Below are positions 17,176 to 26,365 of a stretch of DNA of 64,000 nucleotides, one piece after another. The notes below the pieces were generated by a model. The model worked only from the letters and a program-made list of their open reading frames with translations. It ran no database searches and was not told where the DNA came from. The first letter of the stretch is position 1, and every line of letters begins with the position of its first letter. The translations under genes and the position numbers were made by a program. This DNA is from Paracidobacterium acidisoli. Lineage in GTDB: Bacteria; Acidobacteriota; Terriglobia; Terriglobales; Acidobacteriaceae. Location: positions 186,001 to 250,000 of the forward strand of contig NZ_QVQT02000005.1 in NCBI RefSeq assembly GCF_003428625.2. The letters are read 5' to 3'.

Positions 17176-19137
17176 ATGTCCAGTTGGTATGCCCGCCTGG
17201 GGGCCGCGGTTATGTTTTTTTGTGTTGTCCCTATGTTTGCTGCGCGTCAGACGTTCCTGCCAGGCCCTTCATTCGAACCGGACACCACGCTGACGGGATC
17301 GAGCCTGTCTGGATGGCGTACTTTGGGAGACGCTGAATGGCAGATGACAAGTGGCAATCTCACCGGAACGCCTGGATCTTCCGGAGCAGGCGGGTGGCTG
17401 GCGATGAATCGCTCTTTTCAGGATGTCGAGCTGTTTACCAGATTCCAATGCACCGGTGGGTGCGTCACGGGAATTCTCTTCCGTATCGAAAAGACCCCGG
17501 ACGGGGGAATGAAAGGCGTCTACGCCTCGCTTAGCGAGGGGAAGGCAGTGATGTACTTCGACGTCACCGTTGATGCGCAGGGCAGGATTACCGATCGCAC
17601 ACCATTGCGCTCCGGCGGAGGCAAGATGAGGGTGGCTCCGCCCGCATCTCCAAATCCCACTCATCGAGCGGCCCCTGCGTACAACCCGGGACGCTTTAGC
17701 CCCTATGCGCAGGCACCGGGTGTCGATTATCCCTACACAAAGCCGGACTCCAGTCTCTATCCGGATGAATGGAATGATGTGGAGATGATCTTCGACGCGA
17801 ATATTCTTCGCGTCGATCAGAACAACGGCCGTTCTACCGGTGGGGTCTCCGACTCTTCGGAAGGATATGGGCCGATCGCCTTCTATGTGGGCGGCAGCGG
17901 CAAAGTCGAGTTCAAAGACATCGCTTACAAGGACATTCATTTCCACTATCGCGCCGCAGAGGATACCTCTCCTGCTTTCAGGAAGCAGACCATCAGTGAC
18001 TTCTACTATTCCTGGGGCGCCGCGTCCGCTGATTTCAATCACGATGGAATCCCTGATATCGTCTCCGGTCCCTACATCTATCTCGGTCCCGATTACACAA
18101 AATCAGAAGAGATCTATCTCGGTGAAACTGTCAATCCGTCGACGGGATGGGCAACGAAATCGTGGATGGAGTTTGCTGCCGACTTTACTGGAGACGGATG
18201 GCCCGATGTGCTGGCCTGCAAATTCATCGACGCAGATATGGGCTGCTACCTGTATGTGAACCCAAAAGGAGAAAGCCGTCGCTGGGATGTATATCGCGTC
18301 CTCGACAAATTCGATTCGGAAGTCGCTCTGTTGCGGGACATTGACGGTAAAGGGAAGCCGGCTCTTGTCTATGCAGCGGATGGCTATGTCCGTTATGCCG
18401 AGCCCGACCCTGCCAATCCGACCGGCCCATGGACCGTACATAACATCTCGGAGCGCGGATTTGATACAGCGCATGGTATCGGTGTGGGGGATATCAACGG
18501 CGATGGGTTGCCAGACATCATGAATGCCTACGGATGGTGGGAACATCCGGCGCCGGGCAATAGCGAAGCACAGTGGAAATATCATCCGGAGGTGTTCGGC
18601 CGGTTTGGCACAGGAGTTGGTGGCAGCGGTATGGCTGTGTACGACGTAAATGGTGATGGGTTGAACGACATCGTCACCGTGCTCGACGCGCATGGATGGG
18701 GAATGGCGTGGTTTGAGCAGAAGCGCGATGCCCAGGGGAACATCTCTTTCATACGGCATATGATTATGGACTCCCGCTGGACGAAAAACGCAGGAAACAT
18801 AGCGTTTTCTGAAGCTCACGGCGATGTGACCGCGGACATCAATGGTGATGGCATTCCGGATTTTGTTGTTGGGAAGCGGTATTTCACACACCTTGATGAC
18901 TATGCCGACCCCGATCCGTATGGGTCGCCTGTTTTGTATTGGTATGAGACGGTTCGTGACCCCAAAGCGCCCGGCGGTGCGCGATTTGCTCCACATCTGA
19001 TCGACAATCGTTCCGGTTCGGGCTCCGATATCCTGGCCGTTGACTTGAACCACGACGGAAGAATCGACATCGTGACCGCAACTCGGCTTGGCACGTTCAT
19101 CTTCTGGAACAATGTGAAGCGTGCCAAGCCGCAGTGA
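17176..19137 (+). CDS. secreted FG-GAP/VCBS-repeat protein with N-terminal lectin-like domain
   Basis: A 653-residue exported protein. I use the ATG at 17176, with AGAGG four nt upstream, because it gives a signal peptide (ARLGAAVMFFCVVPMFAARQ). Residues about 30-270 look like a concanavalin/DUF1080-type domain (GWRTLGDAEWQMTSGNL; VEMIFDANILRVDQNNGR). The C-terminal half has at least six calcium-binding FG-GAP/VCBS units with DxNxDGxxD cores (DFNHDGIPDIV, DINGDGLPDIM, DVNGDGLNDIV, DINGDGIPDFV, DLNHDGRIDIV), forming a beta-propeller. Such proteins bind glycans or sit on the cell surface. It is the last gene of the receptor/PQQ set. Confidence 0.88.
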   Translation: MSSWYARLGAAVMFFCVVPMFAARQTFLPGPSFEPDTTLTGSSLSGWRTLGDAEWQMTSGNLTGTPGSSGAGGWLAMNRSFQDVELFTRFQCTGGCVTGILFRIEKTPDGGMKGVYASLSEGKAVMYFDVTVDAQGRITDRTPLRSGGGKMRVAPPASPNPTHRAAPAYNPGRFSPYAQAPGVDYPYTKPDSSLYPDEWNDVEMIFDANILRVDQNNGRSTGGVSDSSEGYGPIAFYVGGSGKVEFKDIAYKDIHFHYRAAEDTSPAFRKQTISDFYYSWGAASADFNHDGIPDIVSGPYIYLGPDYTKSEEIYLGETVNPSTGWATKSWMEFAADFTGDGWPDVLACKFIDADMGCYLYVNPKGESRRWDVYRVLDKFDSEVALLRDIDGKGKPALVYAADGYVRYAEPDPANPTGPWTVHNISERGFDTAHGIGVGDINGDGLPDIMNAYGWWEHPAPGNSEAQWKYHPEVFGRFGTGVGGSGMAVYDVNGDGLNDIVTVLDAHGWGMAWFEQKRDAQGNISFIRHMIMDSRWTKNAGNIAFSEAHGDVTADINGDGIPDFVVGKRYFTHLDDYADPDPYGSPVLYWYETVRDPKAPGGARFAPHLIDNRSGSGSDILAVDLNHDGRIDIVTATRLGTFIFWNNVKRAKPQ

Positions 19138-19144
19138 TAGTGAC

Positions 19145-19235
19145 GGCCCAGAGAAACTGTACTATGTGGAATGTTAGTTTTCGCCGGGTGATGGGCCCAG
19201 CGAAAACTGTGCCATTTCGATAGTTAGTATTTGGC
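19145..19235. repeat. pair of about 42-bp imperfect direct repeats, 49-bp period
   Basis: One copy starts GGCCCAGAGAAACTGT at 19145 and the other GGCCCAGCGAAAACTGT at 19194. They also share TTAGT-TTT-type ends, and between them AGTTTTCGC (19176-19184) and GCGAAAACT (19200-19208) form an inverted pair. Tandem long sites of this kind are seen at the ends of some transposons (for example IS21-type elements). No transposase gene is present. Confidence 0.5.
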
Positions 19236-19350
19236 AAAAGCTTGAAAGCGAAAGATTTTGCCGATGAAGAAGTTTTCGGGGGCAGATCTGGTACCTGAGA
19301 ACATGCGGGCGAAGTCCTCAAATAGCGTAGGCCCGTACTGAAAGCAAACC
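19224..19350 (-). pseudogene. possible 3' remnant of an unidentified gene
   Basis: One minus-strand frame reads about 40 plausible codons (…QYGPTLFEDFARMFSG…ending FRFQAFAKY then TAA at 19226-19224) with an in-frame stop just before it. It may be the tail of a decayed gene from the lost element. I do not recognise the family. Confidence 0.2.
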
Positions 19351-19425
19351 GGCCGGCAAAGCTTTCAACATCCGTTACCGACAAATTAGCAATCGACTTG
19401 GCGCCGGCATCAGGATCGCCAGGAA

Positions 19426-19520
19426 TGGATGCAGCATTCCAGTTGCCGCATCACCCTCGACATTTACACGCCCGCGCGGTTGATCAGCAAAAAGCGTGAA
19501 GTCGGCCTAAAAAATCATTG
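19426..19520 (+). pseudogene. degraded C-terminus of a tyrosine recombinase (phage-type integrase)
   Basis: The frame reads WMQHSSCRITLDIYT and then, after a small frameshift, RAVDQQK. This matches the conserved end of tyrosine recombinases (LGHSS...T.D.YTH...). No upstream catalytic region is intact. It lies on the 3' side of tRNA-Ala, where integrases normally sit after integration into a tRNA gene, so it is probably the relic of an integrated element. Confidence 0.6.
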
Positions 19521-19629
19521 AATGATGCTGACGCTGGAAATAGGAAAAATTTCAGTACCCTTCCGCACCCTCGGAGACAGAAAACATCTCAAAGCAATAT
19601 CTGCAACAGACTCATTGTAGGAGGTTTAT

Positions 19630-19705
19630 TGGTGGACCTGATCGGGATCGAACCGATGACCTCTTCCATGCCATGGAAGCGCGCTCCCAGCTGCGCCACA
19701 GGCCC
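19630..19705 (-). tRNA. tRNA-Ala(GGC)
   Basis: A 76-nt cloverleaf with encoded CCA. The anticodon arm is CTTCC-ATGGCAT-GGAAG with anticodon GGC. The acceptor stem GGGCCTG/CAGGTCC contains the G3-U70 pair that identifies alanine tRNA, and the T-arm GGTTCGATCC is intact. The 3' end faces the integrase remnant. Confidence 0.97.
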
Positions 19706-19912
19706 ACAAGGGCTGAACACTTCTTATTTTCGTCGAGTAATGACAGTTCGTCAATGACGTGGGTTAGAAAATGCTCCATCCTCTCGGGAATGGCAAGTCA
19801 TAAATACTTGTGCAGCTGAATTTCCATTTTTAGGCAGTTTTTTACTGCAGTGCTTCGAGAAAGAAAGAGTGCTGGCAACCTGTCAGGGGTCTAATCGCAT
19901 CGTCCTGCAGAT

Positions 19913-20611
19913 ATGTCTTTTCAAAAAGTAGTTTTTATCGCCGTCGGGGTCGTACTCTCGGGTGGTGTGATGTGGGCACAGGGAACCCCTTCCTCTTCGG
20001 CTAGCGCACCAGGCCGGAGCGTGGCATCGATATTGCAACCAGCGACCGCACAAACGAGTAAAGCACTTGGAGTGCTAGACACTCGGCGCTGGAAGGCTTC
20101 TGCCGAAGTGAAAGAAGCAGTACAGGGAGATGTATCTTCGATTCAGAACGATCTGAACGCTACCCTGCCGGCATTGATCAGTCAGGCCGATGCGGCTCCG
20201 GGATCGGTTCCAGAGGCATTCGCCGTGTATCGTAATGTCGATGCGCTGTACGACGTCTTGCTGCGGGTAACCGAAAATGCGAATCTGATGGGGGCGCAGG
20301 ATCAGGCGACGGCGTTACAGTCGGCGTTGGACGGGCTCAAACAGGCACGGTCAGGTCTCGGCGACTCGATCGTAAACCATGCGAAAAATCAGCAGGCGCA
20401 GCTGGTTCAGCTGCGGACCGCAATTGCTCATGCCGAGGCCGTGTCTGAACGAAAACCCGAGAAGACGATTGTCGTCGACGATGGAGCAACATCAGCGGCA
20501 ACTCATCACCCAAGACGGCATACAACAACGAAGAAAGCTCCAGCGAGCTCCACAACGCCCGCCTCAACTTCTTCTTCGCAAAACTTGCCCTCTGCCAAAC
20601 CTCAGCAATGA
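19913..20611 (+). CDS. secreted protein of unknown function
   Basis: A 232-residue protein with a signal peptide (VVFIAVGVVLSGGVMWAQG, cleavage near residue 23). A helical, Ala/Gln-rich middle (about 45-180) follows, and the last 50 residues are low-complexity Ser/Thr/Pro/Lys with HHPRRHTTTKK. No enzymatic motif is visible. It may be a periplasmic or envelope-associated helical protein. It is convergent with the DUF6496 gene. Coding character, signal peptide and lack of overlap make it likely real. Confidence 0.7.
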   Translation: MSFQKVVFIAVGVVLSGGVMWAQGTPSSSASAPGRSVASILQPATAQTSKALGVLDTRRWKASAEVKEAVQGDVSSIQNDLNATLPALISQADAAPGSVPEAFAVYRNVDALYDVLLRVTENANLMGAQDQATALQSALDGLKQARSGLGDSIVNHAKNQQAQLVQLRTAIAHAEAVSERKPEKTIVVDDGATSAATHHPRRHTTTKKAPASSTTPASTSSSQNLPSAKPQQ

Positions 20612-20672
20612 GAATCTCGATCATACTGCCGTTTTGGCAGTCCGCGAGCAGGCCTTGCGAGTGCTAACCGGA

Positions 20673-20927
20673 TCAGGAGCTTTTTTTCTTTGGAACCTTT
20701 GCGCCGGAGCGGCGAGCTTCGGAAAGCCCAATAGCGATCGCCTGTTTGCGGCTCGTGACTTTCTTTCCGCTGCGTCCACTTTTCAGCGTGCCCTTCTTCA
20801 TGGCGTGCATTTCGCGCTCGACGGATTTCCCCGCCTTCGGGCTGTACTTTTTTGTGGAAGATTTCTTCTTCGTCGCGCTCTTCTTTCCGGCCGTACTCTT
20901 CTTTGCTGATGCTTTCTTTGTCGCCAT
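20673..20927 (-). CDS. DUF6496-type small basic protein
   Basis: An 84-residue Lys/Ser/Ala-rich protein. The N-terminal half (ATKKASAKKSTAGKKSATKK) resembles histone H1 tails. The C-terminal half MHAMKKGTLKSGRSGKKV and RKQAIAIGLSEARRSGAKVP is the DUF6496 core found in many soil bacteria. A nucleic-acid-binding role is plausible from charge alone; the family function is not established. Confidence 0.82.
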   Translation of the reverse strand: MATKKASAKKSTAGKKSATKKKSSTKKYSPKAGKSVEREMHAMKKGTLKSGRSGKKVTSRKQAIAIGLSEARRSGAKVPKKKSS

Positions 20928-21003
20928 AAGCGGTTTCTCCCTGCATTATGGGAAGCAGTGCGCAAATGAAGAGTTGTGCCGTACGGAAAGAGTTACGAAC
21001 TCT

Positions 21004-22515
21004 TCAGCGCGCGACAGCAGCTGGAAGAATGTCTTCAACATCCACCCACTGTGTTGGATATTCACCTGTATAGCATGCAATACAGTAGTGATTGCCTTCG
21101 CCGCCGTCACAGGCTTTCTGTAACCCGTCCAGTGACAAATAAGCGAGAGAATCGGCTTCAATGAACTGGCGAATCTCTTCGATGGAGTTGTTAGCTGCGA
21201 TCAGCTCGGATTTGCGCGGCGTATCGACGCCATAGAAGCAGGGCGAGATCGTTGGTGGGCAGCTGATGCGGAGATGGACTTCCTTCGCTCCAGCTGCACG
21301 CACCATGCGCACGATCTTGCGGCTGGTAGTGCCACGTATGATCGAGTCGTCAATGAGGACGATGCGTCGGCCTTCGAGCAGATTGCGAACCGGGTTGAGT
21401 TTGAGCTTGACGCCGAAGTCGCGGACCTTCTGTTCCGGTTCGATGAAGGTGCGGCCTACATAATGATTACGGATCAAGCCGAAGCGAAACGGCACGCCGC
21501 TTTCGGCTGCATATCCGATGGCGGCGGTGACGCCGGAGTCGGGTACCGGGACGACTAAATCGGATGGCACGTGCGACTCGCGGGCGAGCTGGCGTCCCAT
21601 CTGTTCGCGGCTCTCCTGCACCCACCGGTTGAAGATTTTGCTGTCGGGACGAGCGAAGTAGACCTGCTCGAAGATGCAGCTCGACTGTGGAATGCCGCTG
21701 GAAAACTGGCGCGAGGTGACACCGTCCTTTGTGACCATGACGAGCTCACCGGGAGCGACGTCGCGCTCGAATTTGGCGCGGAGCAGATCGAAAGCACAGG
21801 TCTCGGAGGCGAAGACGATGGTGTCGGGATTGCCGTCGGTGCCGGGAATGCGGCCCATCGACAGCGGGCGGAAACCGCGCGGATCGCGGGCAGCGAAAAT
21901 GCGGTCACGCGTCATCATGACGATGGAAAACGCGCCGTCGACCTGACTGAGCGAGTCGGCGATGGCATCGACCAGCGTGGTGGCCTGGGAGTGCGCGATG
22001 AGCTGAACGATGATCTCGGAGTCGCTGGTGGTCTGGAAGAAGGCGCCTTTGCGCTCGAGCTGCGTGCGCAGATTGCCAAGGTTGACCAGGTTGCCGTTGT
22101 GCGCGATGGCGATAAGGCCTTTGGTGGACTCGACGCGGATGGGCTGGGCGTTGAGCAGGGCAGAGTCGCCGGTCGTCGAGTAGCGCGTGTGGCCGATGGC
22201 CATGTCGCCTTTGAGCTTGGCGAGCACGTCGTCGGTGAAGATCTCGGCGACGAGGCCCATGCCCTTGATATTCGAAAGATGCGTACCGTCAGCGGTGGCA
22301 ATGCCGGCCGATTCCTGTCCGCGATGCTGGAGCGCGTAGAGAGCGAGATAGGCCTGGCGCGATGCGTCGGGGTGGCCGTGAACAGCGACTACACCGCATT
22401 CCTCTCTTAATTTGGGATCACCATCTTCGGTGCTGCGCTCATAGCGAGATATGTCTTCATTGCCGATAGTCTGCGTTACTTCGCCGGGGATGCCTTCGAA
22501 GAGCAAATGGGTCAC
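21004..22515 (-). CDS. purF: amidophosphoribosyltransferase (first step of purine synthesis)
   Basis: A 503-residue enzyme converting PRPP and glutamine to 5-phosphoribosylamine. The N-terminal glutaminase nucleophile is the Cys of [13 protein letters not shown], after a propeptide of roughly 40 residues that must be removed. The PRPP loop reads [15 protein letters not shown]. Cysteines in [11 protein letters not shown] and [13 protein letters not shown] indicate the [4Fe-4S] Bacillus-like type. The start is a GTG that overlaps the purL stop (GTGA), so the genes are translationally coupled. Confidence 0.97.
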   Translation of the reverse strand: MTHLLFEGIPGEVTQTIGNEDISRYERSTEDGDPKLREECGVVAVHGHPDASRQAYLALYALQHRGQESAGIATADGTHLSNIKGMGLVAEIFTDDVLAKLKGDMAIGHTRYSTTGDSALLNAQPIRVESTKGLIAIAHNGNLVNLGNLRTQLERKGAFFQTTSDSEIIVQLIAHSQATTLVDAIADSLSQVDGAFSIVMMTRDRIFAARDPRGFRPLSMGRIPGTDGNPDTIVFASETCAFDLLRAKFERDVAPGELVMVTKDGVTSRQFSSGIPQSSCIFEQVYFARPDSKIFNRWVQESREQMGRQLARESHVPSDLVVPVPDSGVTAAIGYAAESGVPFRFGLIRNHYVGRTFIEPEQKVRDFGVKLKLNPVRNLLEGRRIVLIDDSIIRGTTSRKIVRMVRAAGAKEVHLRISCPPTISPCFYGVDTPRKSELIAANNSIEEIRQFIEADSLAYLSLDGLQKACDGGEGNHYCIACYTGEYPTQWVDVEDILPAAVAR

Positions 22516-24893
22516 GCCAGCACCTCGTTTGCAGTCTGATCGTGCAGGGAGGATTTGAGAGCGGTGGACCAGGGTTGTTTGAGGTCGGCGATGGTTGAGT
22601 GAATCACTATCTTGTTGTCGAAGATAAGCTCAAATCGATCCGACGTCGTTGTCCCGATAGGGTCGCAATAGAGTTCGTCATACTCATCGATGATTTTTTC
22701 GATTTTCTTCCGTGATTCAGTGTCACAGGTTATGACTATGGAGCTTGATGTTTCGGAGAAACAAGCATCGAAAACATCTGCATAATCTGGTTGGAAGCTG
22801 GCAACATGTACGCCTATACCATGTACGAAGCCAGCTTCTGCCAGCGTAACAGCCAATCCGCCATCAGAAATATCGCAGGCGGAATGCAGAAGCTCTTCAG
22901 CGGCAAGTCGGATCAGAACTTTCTGTAGCGCCGCCTCGTCACCGAGATCAAGCATGGGTACTGTGCCCCAGAGCTTATTCAGCACGACTTTCGCATATTC
23001 TGAAGAGCCAAATGCAGAAAGCCGTTGCTGCTCATTCGCGTATCGGAGGAAATTTGGCCGGATTAACAGGATGTGGTCGTCTGCTTGCTGAAAGTTTGCA
23101 GATACGGTTTTGGTTACATCATCGATGACACCCACGATGCCGATCACGGGGGTTGGATAAATCCCTTCACCTTTCGTTTCGTTATAGAGCGACACGTTGC
23201 CGCCGGTAATCGGCGTGCCTAATGCGGTGCAGGCTTCGGCGAGGCCGTCGATGGCGGAAGAAAGCTGCGCCATGATCTCCGGCTTCTCCGGGTTGCCGAA
23301 GTTGAGGCAGTTGGTGGCGGCGACGGGGGTGGCTCCGGTACAGGCGACTTTGCGGGCGGCTTCGGCGACGGCGAGTTTTGCGCCCTGTTTCGGGTCGAGG
23401 TAGCACCAGCGGCTGTTGCCGTCGAGAGCCATGGCGAGGCCGCGCTCGTGTCCGGGAGTTCCCGAGCCCTTGATGCGCATCACTCCGGCTTCGCCGCCGG
23501 GGCCCTGTGCGGTATTGGTCTGCACCATCGAATCGTATTGTTCGTAGACCCAGCGCTTACTGCTGATGTTCGAGGAGGCCAACAGCTTCTTAAGGTCGGC
23601 GGTGTAGTCGCGGGGCTGCTTCAGCACTTCGAGGACTTCAGCGGGCGGGTCAAGCGGGACAGGAGCTTTCCAGGTCCCGATAGGGCGGTGATAGCGCGGA
23701 GCGTCGTCGGTGAGGGACTGATTGGGGATGTCGGCTTCGAGCTCGCCACGGTGCAGAATGCGCAGGCGTGGCTCGGCGATGACGGTGCCGACAATAGTGG
23801 CATCGAGACCCCATTTAGTAAAGACATCGAAGATTTCCTGCTCGCGGCCTTTCTCGGCGACGAGGAGCATGCGCTCCTGCGATTCGCTGAGCATCATCTC
23901 GTACGCGGTCATACCGGTTTCGCGCTGTGGAATCTGGTCGAGATTCATCTCCAGACCAACGCCACCGCGCGCGCCCATCTCGCAGCTGGAAGAGGTGAGT
24001 CCAGCAGCGCCCATGTCCTGAATACCGACGATGGCTCCGGTGCGCATGGCTTCGATGCAGGCTTCGAGAAGAAGCTTCTCCATGAAGGGGTCGCCAACCT
24101 GGACGTTGGGGCGTTTCTGCTCGGAGCCTTCCTTAAATTCTTCGCTGGCCATGGTCGCGCCATGAATACCATCGCGGCCGGTCTTGGCTCCCACATAAAT
24201 CACGGGATTACCAATGCCGGTCGCTTTGGCATAGAAAATCTCATCGCGGCGGACAAGCCCCAGCGCGAAGGCGTTCACCAGCGGATTGCCCGAGTAGCAG
24301 GGCTCGAACTTTGTTTCACCGCCGAGGTTAGGGACGCCGAAACAGTTGCCGTAGGCGGCGATGCCGTGAACGACGCCTTCGACGATGGAGTGGTTCTTAT
24401 GGAGGACTTCGCTGGAGATTTCGGAGTCTTTATCGATCGGCCCGAAGCGGAGCGAGTCCATAACGGCGAGAGGACGCGCGCCCATGGTGAAGATGTCGCG
24501 CAGGATGCCGCCGACACCAGTGGCCGCTCCCTGGAACGGTTCTATATAGGAGGGGTGGTTGTGCGACTCGATCTTGAAGGCGCAGGCCCAGCCGTCGCCG
24601 ACGTCGATGATGCCGGCGTTTTCGCCCGGACCCTGGACAACGCGGGGACTCTCCGTGGGCAACCGCTTCAGGTGTACGCGCGATGATTTATAGGAGCAGT
24701 GCTCGCTCCACATGACGGAATAAATGCCCAGCTCCGTGAGGCTGGGTGTGCGTCCCAGTGCCGCTTCAATGCGGGCATATTCCTCAGGTGTGATGCTGTG
24801 CTGAGCCAGAAGCTCGGGAGTGATGCTGTGCTGAGCCAGAAGCTCGGGAGTGATGCTGGCAGGCCGGGGAGCCAGGGAAGTTTCTGGTTTCAT
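22512..24893 (-). CDS. purL: phosphoribosylformylglycinamidine synthase subunit PurL
   Basis: A 793-residue small-type PurL, the ATP-dependent subunit that makes FGAM and needs PurQ and PurS partners (not in this window). Recognisable segments include [52 protein letters not shown] and a second AIRS-like half. The N-terminus has an unusual 10-residue tandem duplication ([10 protein letters not shown] twice, then ITPE). The downstream overlap with purF forms a purL-purF operon. Confidence 0.97.
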   Translation of the reverse strand: MKPETSLAPRPASITPELLAQHSITPELLAQHSITPEEYARIEAALGRTPSLTELGIYSVMWSEHCSYKSSRVHLKRLPTESPRVVQGPGENAGIIDVGDGWACAFKIESHNHPSYIEPFQGAATGVGGILRDIFTMGARPLAVMDSLRFGPIDKDSEISSEVLHKNHSIVEGVVHGIAAYGNCFGVPNLGGETKFEPCYSGNPLVNAFALGLVRRDEIFYAKATGIGNPVIYVGAKTGRDGIHGATMASEEFKEGSEQKRPNVQVGDPFMEKLLLEACIEAMRTGAIVGIQDMGAAGLTSSSCEMGARGGVGLEMNLDQIPQRETGMTAYEMMLSESQERMLLVAEKGREQEIFDVFTKWGLDATIVGTVIAEPRLRILHRGELEADIPNQSLTDDAPRYHRPIGTWKAPVPLDPPAEVLEVLKQPRDYTADLKKLLASSNISSKRWVYEQYDSMVQTNTAQGPGGEAGVMRIKGSGTPGHERGLAMALDGNSRWCYLDPKQGAKLAVAEAARKVACTGATPVAATNCLNFGNPEKPEIMAQLSSAIDGLAEACTALGTPITGGNVSLYNETKGEGIYPTPVIGIVGVIDDVTKTVSANFQQADDHILLIRPNFLRYANEQQRLSAFGSSEYAKVVLNKLWGTVPMLDLGDEAALQKVLIRLAAEELLHSACDISDGGLAVTLAEAGFVHGIGVHVASFQPDYADVFDACFSETSSSIVITCDTESRKKIEKIIDEYDELYCDPIGTTTSDRFELIFDNKIVIHSTIADLKQPWSTALKSSLHDQTANEVLA
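24779..24860 (-). repeat. 30-bp in-frame tandem repeat inside purL
   Basis: Two near-identical 30-bp units followed by a partial third, encoding [24 protein letters not shown] near the PurL N-terminus. Probably a recent slippage expansion, tolerated because it precedes the first folded domain. Confidence 0.85.
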
Positions 24894-24967
24894 GGTGGTG
24901 AAACATTATTGTCGCATGGGTGGCGGAGAGACGTCGCTCCGGATTTTTCCCTCTTTGGGGCGGCCGA

Positions 24968-25897
24968 TCAGCCAGCGCCGCTCGCCGTCCATGCCTCCCG
25001 CACCGCGGCGATATGTGCGGGCCCGGTGCGGCAGCATCCGCCGATGGCCTTAGCCCCGGCTGCATACCATTCCCGGGCCATCCGGCCAAAGTGAACCGGA
25101 TCGGACTCGCCCCGCCAGCTCCGCGTGGTCGCATCCCAGATCTCCCCTGAATTTGGATAAACGATGACAGGCCTGGACCTACCGTTCTCGGCCTCTTCAA
25201 TCAGTGAAGTTATCAGCCGAGGCGGCGTGCAGTTTACCCCCACTGCAATGGCCTGGGGTGAATGGTCGAGCAGAGCAGCGCATTCCCGAAAGGGCTCGCC
25301 GTGTGCCACATGAAAGCGGTCGCGGCAGGTAAAGGAGATCCATGCCTCCAGGGCAGGGAACTCGCGCAGTGCCGTAAGAATGGCCCGCGCTTCTTCCAGC
25401 GAGGGGATGGTTTCAAACGCGATCAGGTCGGCGGCAGTATCGGCAAACACCGCCAGGCGCTCGCCATGAAAGGCGATAAGCTCCTCAAAACCAATAGCAT
25501 AGCGCCCATGGTATTCGGATCCGTTGTGCAGGGAGGCCCCATAGGGTCCCAGTGACGCTGAGACCCGGATCGGGCGTGGATTTTCAGCCGCATAGCGCTC
25601 GCAGGCCAGCATCGCCAGTTCCACAGACTGGCGCAAGGCTCGGTCGGCATCGGTCGATGGACGGCCCAGCTCAGCGTAGCCCTTTGCCGAGATCTGATAG
25701 CTGGTGGTCGAGATGCAGTCGGCTCCGGCGCGAAGGTAATCGAGGTGGACGGCGGCGATGATTTCCGGCGAGGTGTCGAGCACGTGGGCCGACCAGAGCG
25801 GGCCGGAGATATTGCAGCCGCGGCGTTCGAGCTCGGTAGCCATGCCGCCATCGAGAACGCGAATATGCTGAAAACCTGTCTGATCTTCAGGAGGCAC
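24968..25897 (-). CDS. mmuM: homocysteine S-methyltransferase family protein (MmuM-like)
   Basis: About 309 residues from a GTG with GGGGA upstream; open frame extends to 25978 but those residues do not align with the family. It has VLDGGMATELERRG at the N-terminus and the zinc ligands in GVNCTPP and GGCCRTGP near the C-terminus, as in S-methylmethionine:homocysteine methyltransferases. It should make methionine from homocysteine using a methylsulfonium donor. It stands between purL and tRNA-Pro on the minus strand. Confidence 0.88.
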   Translation of the reverse strand: MPPEDQTGFQHIRVLDGGMATELERRGCNISGPLWSAHVLDTSPEIIAAVHLDYLRAGADCISTTSYQISAKGYAELGRPSTDADRALRQSVELAMLACERYAAENPRPIRVSASLGPYGASLHNGSEYHGRYAIGFEELIAFHGERLAVFADTAADLIAFETIPSLEEARAILTALREFPALEAWISFTCRDRFHVAHGEPFRECAALLDHSPQAIAVGVNCTPPRLITSLIEEAENGRSRPVIVYPNSGEIWDATTRSWRGESDPVHFGRMAREWYAAGAKAIGGCCRTGPAHIAAVREAWTASGAG

Positions 25898-26049
25898 AAA
25901 ATTCCCCAACGCTATCCCCGCTCGCTCCGGAATTGCAGTCCGGCAGAGCTCGGCGATGCGGACGTTCTTCTGATACACTCAAGCATAGCTCGTGGGGTGC
26001 GGACGGCTTCCAGGCAGCCTGTCCAGACGCGGGTACCAGCCAACAACAT

Positions 26050-26126
<77 letters not shown>

Positions 26127-26365
26127 TTCATAGAATCAATAAGTTACGCGGGTTTTGTTTCTGAGGCATTAGTAGGCCCAGGGCTCAATCGCGCAATGAA
26201 AAGCCGCCCAACCCACGCCTTGTTTCCCACCCCTGAAAGCATGCCAGGCCACTGAGCCGACCTCATAGACAACGGGAAAAGCACCGCGATCTATATCGAA
26301 TCCAGCGACCTCTCACCGGGTAGGAATTTGCCAAACGGAAATAGGCTCCCTCTATAACTATCTGT

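Larger units (their letters stand above)
19138..19629. other. 492-bp intergenic scar between FG-GAP gene and tRNA-Ala
   Basis: It holds the direct repeats, the possible gene tail and the integrase remnant described separately, and no intact gene. Confidence 0.6.

Noticed and set aside
21571..22410. 279-codon plus-strand open frame opposite purF
   Set aside because: Lies inside purF in antisense with no motif; a shadow frame.
23448..24686. 412-codon plus-strand open frame opposite purL
   Set aside because: Antisense to a conserved enzyme. The predicted product has no recognisable motif and is explained by codon bias of purL.
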